Shown here one piece after another: positions 56,131 to 64,000 of a DNA stretch of 64,000 bases. The position numbers and the translations under genes were made by a program. The DNA comes from an uncultured Bacilli bacterium (GTDB lineage: Bacteria; Bacillota_I; Bacilli_A; RF39; UBA660), in contig CAKPMY010000003.1 in NCBI GenBank assembly GCA_934168245.1, forward strand, positions 1-64,000. Direction: 5' to 3'. Under the pieces are notes generated by a model. The model had not been told where the DNA came from and searched no databases. It saw only the letters and a list, made by a program, of their open reading frames with translations. Within the stretch, counting starts at the first letter, position 1; each line of letters begins with the position of its first letter.

Positions 56131-57408
56131 ATGGAACGTAAAATAGAAACTTTTTTTCAAAAATGGCAAAAAGATTTGATTAGGAAGCCCTTAATCTTAT
56201 ATGGACCTAAGCAAGTAGGCAAGACTTTCACTGTATTGAATTTCGCTAAAAAGGAATATAAAAATACAGTTTACTTCAATACTGAAAACAATTCTGAACT
56301 TATAGAACTTTTTTCTAAAGAAAAAAACACCGAAAAAACAATTCTAAACTTATCTCTTATATCTGGAGAAACTATTTTAAAAGAAGATACTCTAATTGTT
56401 TTAGATAACTTAGATAGTATAGAAATTGTTAAGTCTTTAAAACTATTCGGCAGCGAACACAGTAAATACCACATAATTGCTATCACATCACGCAAGGAAA
56501 AACTAAATGAGTTTAAAGGCGAAGAACTGCAATTTAAAGGTATGAATGAAATGGACTTTGAAGAGTACTGTTGGGCCAAAGACGAAAAAGCCTTATCAAC
56601 TCTAATAAGAGAATCTTTCACCAAGCATAAACTATGCCCATTTCATAAAGTGGCCCTAGATTTATTTCAAGAATATCTAATAACCGGTGGCCTACCAGAA
56701 GTAGTTCAAGCCGAACTAGATGGTAAGTCTCCATACGAAATAGATGCCATTAAACAAAAGATAATCGATATATATAAAAAGGAAATAAGTCTAAACAAAG
56801 TCCTAATCGATATTCCAAGAGGTATCGAAGTATTAGACTCGATTCCATCACAATTACGTAAGGATAATAAAAAGTTCCAATATGGTTGCATGGGTACTGG
56901 TAAAAGAGCCAAAGAATATGACTCAGCCATAAATTACCTTGTTAACAATCAATTAGTGTATCGAAGTTACAAAATAAAGAATGTAAAATCACCATTAAGT
57001 AGTTGCCGTGAAAAAGATAGTTTCAAATTATACTTACCAGATGACGGTCTACTATTTACGATGTTACATCTAAACTTAAAACAGTTTGCAACTGATGAAA
57101 AGATAAAAGAAACATTATACGAAAATCATATTGCTAAAACCTTAGTAGAAGCCGGTTATTCTCTATACTACTATCAATCTGAAGGAAAAGCCGAAGTAAA
57201 CTTTGTCATTCAAAATAGAATGGGTCAAATTATTCCCATCGAAATAGCAACAAAAAGTATGTCTAAGGCCAAATCACTCTCTGTATTTATAAAGAAATTC
57301 ATTACACAACAAGCCTATCGCATAACAGAAAATAATTTTTCAACCAAAAAAGAAGTAAGATACATACCCGTATATGCTGTATTCTGTTTAAATGATAAGA
57401 AAATATAA
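56131..57408 (+). CDS. AAA ATPase with DUF4143 domain
   Basis: 425 residues. N-terminal P-loop LILYGPKQVGKTFTVLNFAKK near residue 24 and Walker B TLIVLDNLDSIE near 90, then the DUF4143 nuclease-like C-terminus (YENHIAKTLVEAGYSLYYYQSEGKAEVNFVI near 330-360). These proteins are frequent in gut bacteria and archaea with unclear function, sometimes linked to defence or mobile DNA. GGAGG upstream. Located between spo0A and gpmI. Confidence 0.8.
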   Translation: MERKIETFFQKWQKDLIRKPLILYGPKQVGKTFTVLNFAKKEYKNTVYFNTENNSELIELFSKEKNTEKTILNLSLISGETILKEDTLIVLDNLDSIEIVKSLKLFGSEHSKYHIIAITSRKEKLNEFKGEELQFKGMNEMDFEEYCWAKDEKALSTLIRESFTKHKLCPFHKVALDLFQEYLITGGLPEVVQAELDGKSPYEIDAIKQKIIDIYKKEISLNKVLIDIPRGIEVLDSIPSQLRKDNKKFQYGCMGTGKRAKEYDSAINYLVNNQLVYRSYKIKNVKSPLSSCREKDSFKLYLPDDGLLFTMLHLNLKQFATDEKIKETLYENHIAKTLVEAGYSLYYYQSEGKAEVNFVIQNRMGQIIPIEIATKSMSKAKSLSVFIKKFITQQAYRITENNFSTKKEVRYIPVYAVFCLNDKKI

Positions 57409-57418
57409 AATGAAAGGA

Positions 57419-57451
57419 ATCAATAAAAAGAATTAATTTCTTAATATTGAT
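57419..57451 (+). promoter_or_regulatory. Stem-loop in the leader of gpmI
   Basis: ATCAATA (57419-57425) pairs with TATTGAT (57445-57451), with an inner AAAGAA/TTTCTT stem around TTAA. No T-run follows, so it is probably an mRNA 5' structure and not a terminator. It ends 16 bp before the start codon. Confidence 0.55.
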
Positions 57452-57466
57452 CATGCGAGGATATAT

Positions 57467-58969
57467 ATGAAAAAACCATTAATTTTAACAATCTTAGATG
57501 GTTATGGTCTAAGAGAAGAAGAAAAGGGAAATGCTGTCAAACTAGCAAATAATAAAGTATTTGAAATGCTTTGGAATAAATATCCACATACAACACTAGA
57601 AGCATCTGGAAAAGCCGTTGGCCTTCCTGCCGGCCAAATGGGCAATAGTGAAGTAGGGCATATGAATATTGGTGCCGGTCGTATTGTTTATCAATCGCTT
57701 GAATTAATAAACAAAAGTATCGAAGACAAAGAATTTTTTCACAATAAAGAATTACTAGGTGCAATTAATCATGCTAAAGAAAACAACTCCAAACTTCATC
57801 TTTTAGGTCTAATAAGTGACGGTGGAGTTCATTCTCATATCAATCATCTTTTAGCCCTTTTAGAATTATGTAAACAAGAAAATTTTAGTAACGTTTATCT
57901 TCATTTATTTACTGACGGCCGCGATGTTTCTCCAACTAGTGCCTATTCTTATATTTCCGTAGTTGAAGATAAAATAGCAAGTCTTGGTCTTGGTACTATT
58001 GCAACTATTGGAGGTCGCTACTATGGTATGGACCGTGATAATAATTATGATCGCTTAAAGAAAGGCTACGATGCTATCGTAAATGGCATCGGTGAAAAGC
58101 CAACCTCTATCCGAGAATATATTGAAGAAAGTTATAGTAAAAATGTTACTGATGAATTCTTATTACCAGCAGTCTTTACTGAGACAGGTAAATTAGAAGA
58201 GAATGATAGTCTTATTGCTTTCAACTTCCGAAAAGATCGCTTACGTGAAATTTTAACAGCCATTACCAATCAGGCTTTTAATGAAATGGAAGTAACTAAA
58301 TTTAATAACGTTAAGACTGTTACTATGCTACCAGTAGTTGAATCAGTTATTGCTCCACATGCTTTTGATGATCCTAAATTAACAAATATTTTAGGTGAAT
58401 ATATTGCTGCCAAAGGCTTATCTCAATTAAGAATTGCTGAGACCGAAAAATATGCTCATGTAACCTTCTTCTTCGACGGTGGTAAAGAAGTAGAGTATCC
58501 AAAAGAGAAGAAGATATTGATTCCTTCTCCTAAAGTAGCAACTTACGATTTACAACCAGAAATGAGTGCTATTACCGTAACAGATAGCCTCTTAGAATGT
58601 TTAGCAGACTATGACTTAGTAATTCTAAATTTTGCTAATGGTGATATGGTAGGCCATACTGGTGTCCTAGAAGCTGCAATCAAAGCCGTAGAAACAGTTG
58701 ATGACTGCCTAGGCCGTATCTATAATAAAATAGAAGAATTAGGTGGCACTATGGTAATTATTGCTGACCATGGTAACTGTGAAGAGATGATAGATAAAGA
58801 CGGTAACGTATTAACATCACATACTACTAATCCAGTCCCATTAATTATTACTAGAGAAAATCTTACTCTAGAGCCAGGTAAATTAGGAGACGTTGCTCCA
58901 ACCATTCTAGATTTAATGAACATAGAAAAACCAGTAGAAATGACCGGTGTTAGTTTAATACAAAAATAA
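57467..58969 (+). CDS. gpmI: 2,3-bisphosphoglycerate-independent phosphoglycerate mutase
   Basis: 500 residues. Mn-dependent AlkP-superfamily enzyme interconverting 3- and 2-phosphoglycerate. LTILDGYGLREEEKGNAV, catalytic Ser in GQMGNSEVGHMNIGAGRIVYQ near 62, LFTDGRDVSPTSA near 150 and IIADHGNCEEMIDKDG near 440 are all conserved. CGAGGATAT before the ATG. Completes the gap-pgk-tpiA set; enolase is not in the window. Confidence 0.97.
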   Translation: MKKPLILTILDGYGLREEEKGNAVKLANNKVFEMLWNKYPHTTLEASGKAVGLPAGQMGNSEVGHMNIGAGRIVYQSLELINKSIEDKEFFHNKELLGAINHAKENNSKLHLLGLISDGGVHSHINHLLALLELCKQENFSNVYLHLFTDGRDVSPTSAYSYISVVEDKIASLGLGTIATIGGRYYGMDRDNNYDRLKKGYDAIVNGIGEKPTSIREYIEESYSKNVTDEFLLPAVFTETGKLEENDSLIAFNFRKDRLREILTAITNQAFNEMEVTKFNNVKTVTMLPVVESVIAPHAFDDPKLTNILGEYIAAKGLSQLRIAETEKYAHVTFFFDGGKEVEYPKEKKILIPSPKVATYDLQPEMSAITVTDSLLECLADYDLVILNFANGDMVGHTGVLEAAIKAVETVDDCLGRIYNKIEELGGTMVIIADHGNCEEMIDKDGNVLTSHTTNPVPLIITRENLTLEPGKLGDVAPTILDLMNIEKPVEMTGVSLIQK

Positions 58970-58972
58970 AAC

Positions 58973-59004
58973 AAACCTCATATTCGCTCTGAATATGAGG
59001 TTTT
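58973..59004. terminator. Bidirectional terminator
   Basis: Perfect 13-bp stem AAACCTCATATTC (58973-58985), loop GCTCT, GAATATGAGGTTT (58991-59003). Serves gpmI and the converging XRE gene. Confidence 0.9.
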
Positions 59005-59011
59005 AAATTCA

Positions 59012-59263
59012 CTATTTTTGAATAAGCTCGTCCATATCTAAATCAAAAAGTAAACCTGGACTAATATTTAGTGCTAAAGATATCTTCCAAATTGTATCAA
59101 CCGAAAAAGTCTTAACACCTTTCTTAGATTCAATTCTTCTTATAAATTCATGAGAAACACCAACTCGTTCAGCAAGTACTGCCTGAGTAATTCCTGCCTC
59201 ATGTCGATATTTTTTAATATTACGTGCAATTTGCTCATAAATGTTTATTTCATATTTATTCAT
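59012..59263 (-). CDS. Small XRE-family HTH regulator
   Basis: 83 residues from ATG 59263 (GGTGATATT upstream). HTH_3 domain: NIKKYRHEAGITQAVLAERV, VSHEFIRRIESKKGVKTFSV, then IWKISLALNISPGLLF. No extra domain. Divergent from the polymerase gene with about 137 bp between them, so it may control it; this is inference. Confidence 0.88.
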   Translation of the reverse strand: MNKYEINIYEQIARNIKKYRHEAGITQAVLAERVGVSHEFIRRIESKKGVKTFSVDTIWKISLALNISPGLLFDLDMDELIQK

Positions 59264-59349
59264 AATATCACCAACCAACCTTAGTATGTACTAAAATAAA
59301 TAAAAAATATGTAAACTACGATTATACATTAATTAAAGACTAAGTCGGA

Positions 59350-59378
59350 TTGAAAAAATCGAAAAAATGTTCTATAAT
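59350..59378 (+). promoter_or_regulatory. Promoter of the Y-family polymerase gene
   Basis: TTGAAA (59350-59355), 17 bp, TATAAT (59373-59378), about 22 bp before the start codon. No LexA box was recognised by eye. Confidence 0.75.
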
Positions 59379-59399
59379 ATAAACAAACGGAGGGATATT

Positions 59400-60629
59400 A
59401 TGCATGAAAGAATTGTTTTCCACATAGATGTTAATAATGCTTTTTTATCATGGACTGCCGTTAAACTACTAAAAGAAGGCTATAAAGAAGATATTCGAAA
59501 AATACCATCAGTCATTGCTGGTGAAGAAAAAGAACGAAGAGGAATTGTCTTAGCCAAGTCTCCAATTGCCAAAAAATACCATATCGTAACAGCAGAAACT
59601 CTATATCAAGCCCGAAAAAAATGCCCTTCACTAAAAGTATTTGCTCCAGACTATAAATGGTATAGCGAAAAGTCCAAAGAACTATTCACATATTTATCCC
59701 AGTATTCACCAACTATGGAACAATTCTCTATCGACGAGTGCTTCATGGATATGACTGGAACAAACTACCTATATAAGGACTATCAAAAACTTGCCTATTA
59801 TATAAAGGATGATATAAAGAAAAGATTTGGCTATACCGTAAATATTGGAATTGGTAATAATAAACTTTGTGCTAAAATGGCATCAGACTTCGAAAAGCCT
59901 GATAAAGTTCACACTCTATTAAAAAACGAAATTGTTCAAAAACTCTGGCCACTAGATGTTGGTGATTTATTAATGGTCGGCAAAAGTACCAAAGAAACTC
60001 TAAATAAACTAAACATCTATACCGTTGAACAACTAGCCAAAACAGATTTAAAACTCCTAACCCGCCATTTTAAAAGTCAAGCTGAGTATTTACATAATGC
60101 TGCTTATGGAATAGACGATTCAAAAGTCGCTAAAAGAAATTCCAAAACTAAAAGTGTTAGTATTTCAGAAACCCTTCCATATGACTGTAACAATGAAGAT
60201 AAATTAGCTGAAATGATTCTAACCTTTGTAGAAACTACGACCAGGGACTTACGAAAACAAAAACAATTTGCAACAACTGTAGCCATCTTCTATAAAAATA
60301 GTGATTTTGAAAATTATTCTGCCCAAGAAAAACTAAAAAGGCCTAGCAACAATATAAAAGACATCTATAAACTAGCCTTAGAAATATTTAGAAAAAGTTA
60401 CAAAGGCGATAAAATAAGACTAATTGGTCTACGTCTTGCTGATTTAACGACCAATAATGACTACCAATTATCTTTATTTGAAGAAGAAAAACCTGATGAA
60501 ACAGATGAAATCCAAGAAACACTTGACAAAATTAATGCTAAATTTGGTAAATCTTTAATAGCGCCAGCCTCTATAAAATTGATAACAAATAATAAAAAGG
60601 AAAGAGTACGTTTAGACAAAAAATCATAA
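59400..60629 (+). CDS. dinB: Y-family DNA polymerase (DinB/Pol IV type)
   Basis: 409 residues from ATG 59400 (CGGAGGGATATT). Translesion polymerase: palm motif FHIDVNNAFLSWTAV near 6, catalytic SIDECFMDMTG near 110, HhH region KLWPLDVGDLLMVGKSTKETL near 180, little-finger domain, and a clamp-binding QLSLFEEE near 360. The in-frame ATG at 59367 lies inside the promoter and is rejected. Confidence 0.9.
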   Translation: MHERIVFHIDVNNAFLSWTAVKLLKEGYKEDIRKIPSVIAGEEKERRGIVLAKSPIAKKYHIVTAETLYQARKKCPSLKVFAPDYKWYSEKSKELFTYLSQYSPTMEQFSIDECFMDMTGTNYLYKDYQKLAYYIKDDIKKRFGYTVNIGIGNNKLCAKMASDFEKPDKVHTLLKNEIVQKLWPLDVGDLLMVGKSTKETLNKLNIYTVEQLAKTDLKLLTRHFKSQAEYLHNAAYGIDDSKVAKRNSKTKSVSISETLPYDCNNEDKLAEMILTFVETTTRDLRKQKQFATTVAIFYKNSDFENYSAQEKLKRPSNNIKDIYKLALEIFRKSYKGDKIRLIGLRLADLTTNNDYQLSLFEEEKPDETDEIQETLDKINAKFGKSLIAPASIKLITNNKKERVRLDKKS

Positions 60630-60675
60630 ATGTGCTTTTTTTCCTTGTAAAATAACAAAATTATTGAAAAAACAC

Positions 60676-60704
60676 TTGCAAATAAATAGGACACCTGTTA
60701 TAAT
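60676..60704 (+). promoter_or_regulatory. Strong promoter of the S10 ribosomal operon
   Basis: TTGCAA (60676-60681), 17 bp, extended -10 TG-T-TATAAT (60696-60704). Transcription should begin near 60711. Confidence 0.85.
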
Positions 60705-60710
60705 TAACCA

Positions 60711-60827
60711 TGTGTGACTGCTTAGATGTGCGAGGTTGCTGATACACCAGGTTAAGTTGTTAATTGGTTATCGGGTTATTTGCACGGAGCAAGTCTATAC
60801 TAGATATAGGCGAAGGGAGGATTTAAA
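60711..60827 (+). promoter_or_regulatory. Structured leader of the S10 operon
   Basis: About 117 nt of GC-richer, non-coding leader: GTGTG...GTGCGAGGTTGCTGATACAC, GGTTATCGGGTTATTTGCAC, and a 7-bp hairpin GTCTATA-CTAGA-TATAGGC just before GGGAGG. Its base composition and position fit an r-protein-binding autoregulatory leader as known for S10 operons; the binding protein cannot be named from sequence. Confidence 0.55.
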
Positions 60828-61139
60828 ATGTCAACAGAAAAAATTCGCATCAGAATTAAAGCGTACGATCACAGAGTACTTGATAATGCTGCTAAGAAAA
60901 TTGTTGAAACTGCTAAAAGATCAGGTGGAGTAATTTCTGGTCCAGTACCACTACCAACTGAAATTGAAAAAGTTACAATTTTACGTGCTGTACACAAATA
61001 CAAGGATTCACGTGAACAATTCGAAAGACGTACACACAAAAGACTTATTGATATCAAGAATCCTAGCAAGGAAACTATTGAGGCATTAGCTCATTTAGAT
61101 TTACCAAGCGGAGTAGATATTCAAATCACAACAAAATAA
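60828..61139 (+). CDS. rpsJ: 30S ribosomal protein S10
   Basis: 103 residues. [20 protein letters not shown] and [15 protein letters not shown] are diagnostic for S10 (also NusE, part of antitermination). First gene of the S10 operon with strong AGGGAGG site. Confidence 0.98.
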   Translation: MSTEKIRIRIKAYDHRVLDNAAKKIVETAKRSGGVISGPVPLPTEIEKVTILRAVHKYKDSREQFERRTHKRLIDIKNPSKETIEALAHLDLPSGVDIQITTK

Positions 61140-61154
61140 TAGGAGGAAATAGTG

Positions 61155-61889
61155 ATGAAAGGAATCTTAGGTAAAAAAATCGGAATGACTCAAACATTTA
61201 CTAAAGATGGTAAATTAATTCCGGTTACTGTTATTGAAGTAGAACCAAATGTAGTTACTCAAATCAAAACAGTTGAAAAAGATGGTTATGATGCTATTCA
61301 ACTTGCAACAGATACTGTAAGAGAAAACTTAAGCAACAAACCAAAAATGGGTCATACAAACAAAGCTAACACAACACCTAAGCGCTTCTTAAAAGAAATT
61401 AGAGGAGTAAACGTTAATGACTATACATTAGGACAAACAGTTAACGTTGACGTTTTTGAAGCTGGGGAAATGGTTGATGTTACAGGAACAAGTAAAGGTA
61501 AAGGTTTCCAAGGCGTTATTAAACGTTATAACCAAACAAGAGGTCCAATGGGACACGGTTCTCAATACCATAGAGGTGTTGGTTCACTAGGTACATTATT
61601 ACCAATGCACGTATTAAAAGGTAAGAAGATGCCTGGACAAATGGGTAATGTTCAAAGAACAGTTCAAAACTTAGAGGTAATTTCAGTAGATACTGAAAAC
61701 AATGTAATTTTAGTTAAAGGTAATGTTCCAGGTCCAAAGAAATCATTTGTTATGATTCGTACTGCAGTAAAGAAACCTAATGTTAAATTAGCAGCTGCTG
61801 ACTTAATAACTTATGCTGCACCAGTAACTGTAGAAGAAGTTGTTGAAGAAACAGTAACTGAAGAAAACACAGAAACATCAGCTGAATAA
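61155..61889 (+). CDS. rplC: 50S ribosomal protein L3
   Basis: 244 residues from ATG 61155 (AGGAGG upstream; GTG 61152 is an alternative). [15 protein letters not shown] and [20 protein letters not shown] are typical of L3. About 35 residues longer than usual because of an acidic Val/Glu/Thr-rich C-terminal tail ([19 protein letters not shown]). Confidence 0.97.
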   Translation: MKGILGKKIGMTQTFTKDGKLIPVTVIEVEPNVVTQIKTVEKDGYDAIQLATDTVRENLSNKPKMGHTNKANTTPKRFLKEIRGVNVNDYTLGQTVNVDVFEAGEMVDVTGTSKGKGFQGVIKRYNQTRGPMGHGSQYHRGVGSLGTLLPMHVLKGKKMPGQMGNVQRTVQNLEVISVDTENNVILVKGNVPGPKKSFVMIRTAVKKPNVKLAAADLITYAAPVTVEEVVEETVTEENTETSAE

Positions 61890-61955
61890 AATCATCACGC
61901 TATATAATAAAGAAAGAAAATTCAATAATATAAGTGATGAAAGGAGGAATCGTAG

Positions 61956-62582
61956 ATGAAAAAAGTAGAACTTTTAAATCTAAAAGGTGAAAAAGTAAAG
62001 GACATTAATTTAAACGAAGAAATATTTGGAATTACCCCAAACAAAGCTGTTTTAAACGATGCAATCATCTTAACAATGGCATCATTAAGACAAGGAACAC
62101 ATAAAACTAAAAACCGCTCAGAAGTTTCTGGTGGAGGAAGAAAACCATGGAGACAAAAAGGAACAGGACGTGCTCGTCAAGGTTCAATTAGAGCTGTTCA
62201 ATGGGTAGGTGGAGGAAATTATGGAACTCCAGTGCCTAGAGATTATAGTAAAAAACAAAACAGAAAAGAAAGAAGATTAGCTTTAAAATCAGCATTAAGT
62301 GATAAGGCTTTAGAAAAAGCAATTATGGTTGTTGAAAGCATCAGTTTATCAACTCCAAAAACAAAAGAAATGCTTAGTTTATTAGAAGCATTAAAAGTTG
62401 CTGATAAAAAAGTATTACTAGTTGTTAAAGAATTTGATGACAACTTAATCTTAGCTTCTAGAAACTTACAAAACGTTGTATTAATAGCTGCTGAAGAAAT
62501 CAATGTATTAGACTTAGTTAGCACAGACGTTATGGTAATTACAGAAGAAGCATTAAAAACAGTTGAGGAGGTGCTTAAATAA
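61956..62582 (+). CDS. rplD: 50S ribosomal protein L4
   Basis: 208 residues. [20 protein letters not shown] is the L4 signature loop; the protein lines the peptide tunnel and in some bacteria represses its own operon. AAAGGAGG upstream. The last base overlaps rplW (TAATG). Confidence 0.97.
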   Translation: MKKVELLNLKGEKVKDINLNEEIFGITPNKAVLNDAIILTMASLRQGTHKTKNRSEVSGGGRKPWRQKGTGRARQGSIRAVQWVGGGNYGTPVPRDYSKKQNRKERRLALKSALSDKALEKAIMVVESISLSTPKTKEMLSLLEALKVADKKVLLVVKEFDDNLILASRNLQNVVLIAAEEINVLDLVSTDVMVITEEALKTVEEVLK

Positions 62583-62866
62583 TGAAAGACACTAAGTATT
62601 TAGAAATAATCAAAGCACCAGTTATTACTGAAAAATCACAAATTGCAAAAGCAGAAGGAAAATATACTTTCAAAGTTGCTCCAAATGCTACAAAATTAGA
62701 AATTAAAGATGCAATTGAAAAAATCTTTAAAGTAAAGGTTACATCAGTAAGAACAATGAATGTAAAACCTAAGAAAAGAAGAGTTGGTCGTTACACAGGA
62801 TTAACAAATCGTACAAAGAAGGCAATTGTTACTCTTGCAGAAGGACAAACAATTGATCTTGGTTAA
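62582..62866 (+). CDS. rplW: 50S ribosomal protein L23
   Basis: 94 residues. [11 protein letters not shown] and [19 protein letters not shown] match L23, at the tunnel exit where trigger factor and SRP dock. Coupled to rplD through TAATG and a GAGGAGGTG site. Confidence 0.97.
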   Translation: MKDTKYLEIIKAPVITEKSQIAKAEGKYTFKVAPNATKLEIKDAIEKIFKVKVTSVRTMNVKPKKRRVGRYTGLTNRTKKAIVTLAEGQTIDLG

Positions 62867-62880
62867 GGAGGAGAAAAATT

Positions 62881-63711
62881 ATGGCAATCAGAACTTTTAA
62901 ACCTACTACACCAGGACGTAGAAAAATGACTGCACTAGTTAATGATGAAATTACAACTAGTACACCAGAGAAATCACTTGTTGCTCCAATAAAGAAAAAT
63001 AGTGGACGTAACAATCAAGGTAAGATAACAGTTCGTCATCAAGGTGGCGGTGTTAAAAGAAAATATCGTATCATTGATTTCAAGAGAAACAAATTAAACG
63101 TACCTGGAACAGTAGCAAGCATTGAATACGATCCAAATAGAACTGCAAACATTGCATTAATCAATTATGCAGATGGAGAAAAAAGATATATAATCGCTCC
63201 AAAAGGATTAACTGTTGGTATGACAGTAGTAGCAGGAGCAGATGCTGATATCAAAGTTGGTAATGCATTACCAATAATTAACATTCCAGTAGGTACAATG
63301 ATTCATAACATTGAACTTCGTCCAGGAAAAGGTGGAGAACTAGCAAGAAGTGCTGGTACATCTGCACAAATACTTGGTCGTGAAGATAACTATGTAATGG
63401 TTCGTTTATCATCTGGAGAACAAAGAAAAATATTAGAATCATGTATGGCAACAGTTGGAGAAGTTGGTAATGAAGACTCTTCACTAGTTAAAATCGGAAA
63501 AGCAGGACGTAAACGTCATATGGGTATTAGACCAACAGTTCGTGGTTCTGTTATGAACCCTAATGACCATCCACATGGTGGTGGTGAAGGACGTGCTCCA
63601 GTAGGACGTAAAGCACCAATGACTCCATGGGGTAAACCTGCACTTGGATTAAAGACACGTAAGAAAAAACAATCTGACAAGTTCATAGTACGTCGTCGCA
63701 ATAGTAAATAG
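62881..63711 (+). CDS. rplB: 50S ribosomal protein L2
   Basis: 276 residues, full length. [35 protein letters not shown] and the conserved [18 protein letters not shown] near the end, close to the peptidyl-transferase centre. AAGGAGG upstream. Confidence 0.98.
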   Translation: MAIRTFKPTTPGRRKMTALVNDEITTSTPEKSLVAPIKKNSGRNNQGKITVRHQGGGVKRKYRIIDFKRNKLNVPGTVASIEYDPNRTANIALINYADGEKRYIIAPKGLTVGMTVVAGADADIKVGNALPIINIPVGTMIHNIELRPGKGGELARSAGTSAQILGREDNYVMVRLSSGEQRKILESCMATVGEVGNEDSSLVKIGKAGRKRHMGIRPTVRGSVMNPNDHPHGGGEGRAPVGRKAPMTPWGKPALGLKTRKKKQSDKFIVRRRNSK

Positions 63712-63728
63712 GAAAGGATGATTAAAAG

Positions 63729-63998
63729 ATGGCAAGAAGTTTAAAAAAAGGACCTTATGTTTTCGATAGATTACTAAAGAAGGTTCAAGAATTAAATAAG
63801 TCTGGAAAAAAAGAAGTCATTAAAACTTGGTCACGCCGTTCCACTATTTTTCCTGATTTCATAGGACACACATTCGCAGTACACAATGGTAAAGAATTTA
63901 TACCAGTATATGTTACTGAAGATATGGTTGGACACAAATTAGGAGAATTTGCTTTAACACGTAAATTTGGTGGACATGGTTCAGACAAAAAGAAATAA
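63729..63998 (+). CDS. rpsS: 30S ribosomal protein S19
   Basis: 89 residues, complete, stop just inside the window. [40 protein letters not shown] and [13 protein letters not shown] are typical of S19. AGGAAAGGATG precedes the start. The operon surely continues beyond the window. Confidence 0.98.
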   Translation: MARSLKKGPYVFDRLLKKVQELNKSGKKEVIKTWSRRSTIFPDFIGHTFAVHNGKEFIPVYVTEDMVGHKLGEFALTRKFGGHGSDKKK

Positions 63999-64000
63999 AA

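Noticed and set aside
1..64000. tRNA or rRNA genes, transposases, integrases, prophage
   Set aside because: I looked in all intergenic gaps and saw no cloverleaf T-loop pattern, no rRNA-like sequence and no mobile-element proteins.

Overview
This window is AT-rich (by eye roughly 30% GC) bacterial chromosome from a low-GC Gram-positive organism, most likely an uncultivated gut-type Bacilli or Mollicutes-related lineage. The lineage call is inference; no 16S gene or marker phylogeny is available here. Supporting signs are strong GGAGG ribosome sites, Rho-independent terminators, the uvrBA-lgt-yvcK-whiA-clpP order, a gap-pgk-tpiA-gpmI glycolytic block, Spo0A, FtsEX with a CwlO/PcsB-like hydrolase, WXG100 (type VII secretion) proteins and the start of the S10 ribosomal operon. 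UGA is a stop codon: prfB carries the classic CUU-UGA programmed frameshift. I found no tRNA, rRNA, CRISPR array, transposase or integrase.

Layout. 1-9 kb is accessory DNA: the end of a RhuM-family gene, a frameshifted membrane-protein remnant, a tandem acetyltransferase, a phosphodiesterase, a collagen-like gene broken by two frameshifts, a DUF1848 protein, a second acetyltransferase, and an 861-residue sigma-70 factor with long extensions on both ends. 9-21 kb is envelope and unknown biology: an OatA-like acyltransferase with two SGNH-like domains, then a probable four-gene operon (zinc-ribbon/leucine-rich-repeat membrane protein, radical SAM/SPASM enzyme, a small protein ending in YGGSSS repeats and an Asn run, and a zinc-ribbon membrane protein). 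A large double-HTH regulator and two membrane-anchored proteins follow. 21-30 kb holds a WYL regulator, a SIS-domain protein behind an SD-masking hairpin, a Nudix hydrolase, prfB, two YitT paralogues and ftsE-ftsX-M23 hydrolase.

30-40 kb starts with an apparent leader-peptide attenuator (32-codon ORF, terminator, and a competing 9-bp anti-terminator pairing) in front of an ABC exporter. Next comes a type VII secretion cargo cassette (two WXG100-like helpers and two exported enzymes, one C39-like) and a collagen-like BclA-type protein. An EsxA/EsxB-like pair then sits between uvrB and uvrA, followed by about 600 bp of noncoding DNA dense in TCCACA/TGTGGA (DnaA-box-like) motifs.

40-60 kb is conserved housekeeping: uvrA, holin-like, lgt, yvcK, whiA, clpP, a TGS-uridine-kinase-like protein, gap, pgk, a GNAT protein, a flippase-like protein, a GT4 glycosyltransferase, tpiA, spo0A, an AAA/DUF4143 ATPase, gpmI, a small XRE regulator and a Y-family polymerase. 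From 60.7 kb a strong extended -10 promoter and structured leader drive rpsJ-rplC-rplD-rplW-rplB-rpsS, which runs to the window end.

The best candidates for undescribed biology are the attenuator with its ABC exporter, the radical SAM operon with its low-complexity small protein, the multi-sigma4 sigma factor together with the DnaA-box-like clusters, and the type VII cargo cassette.
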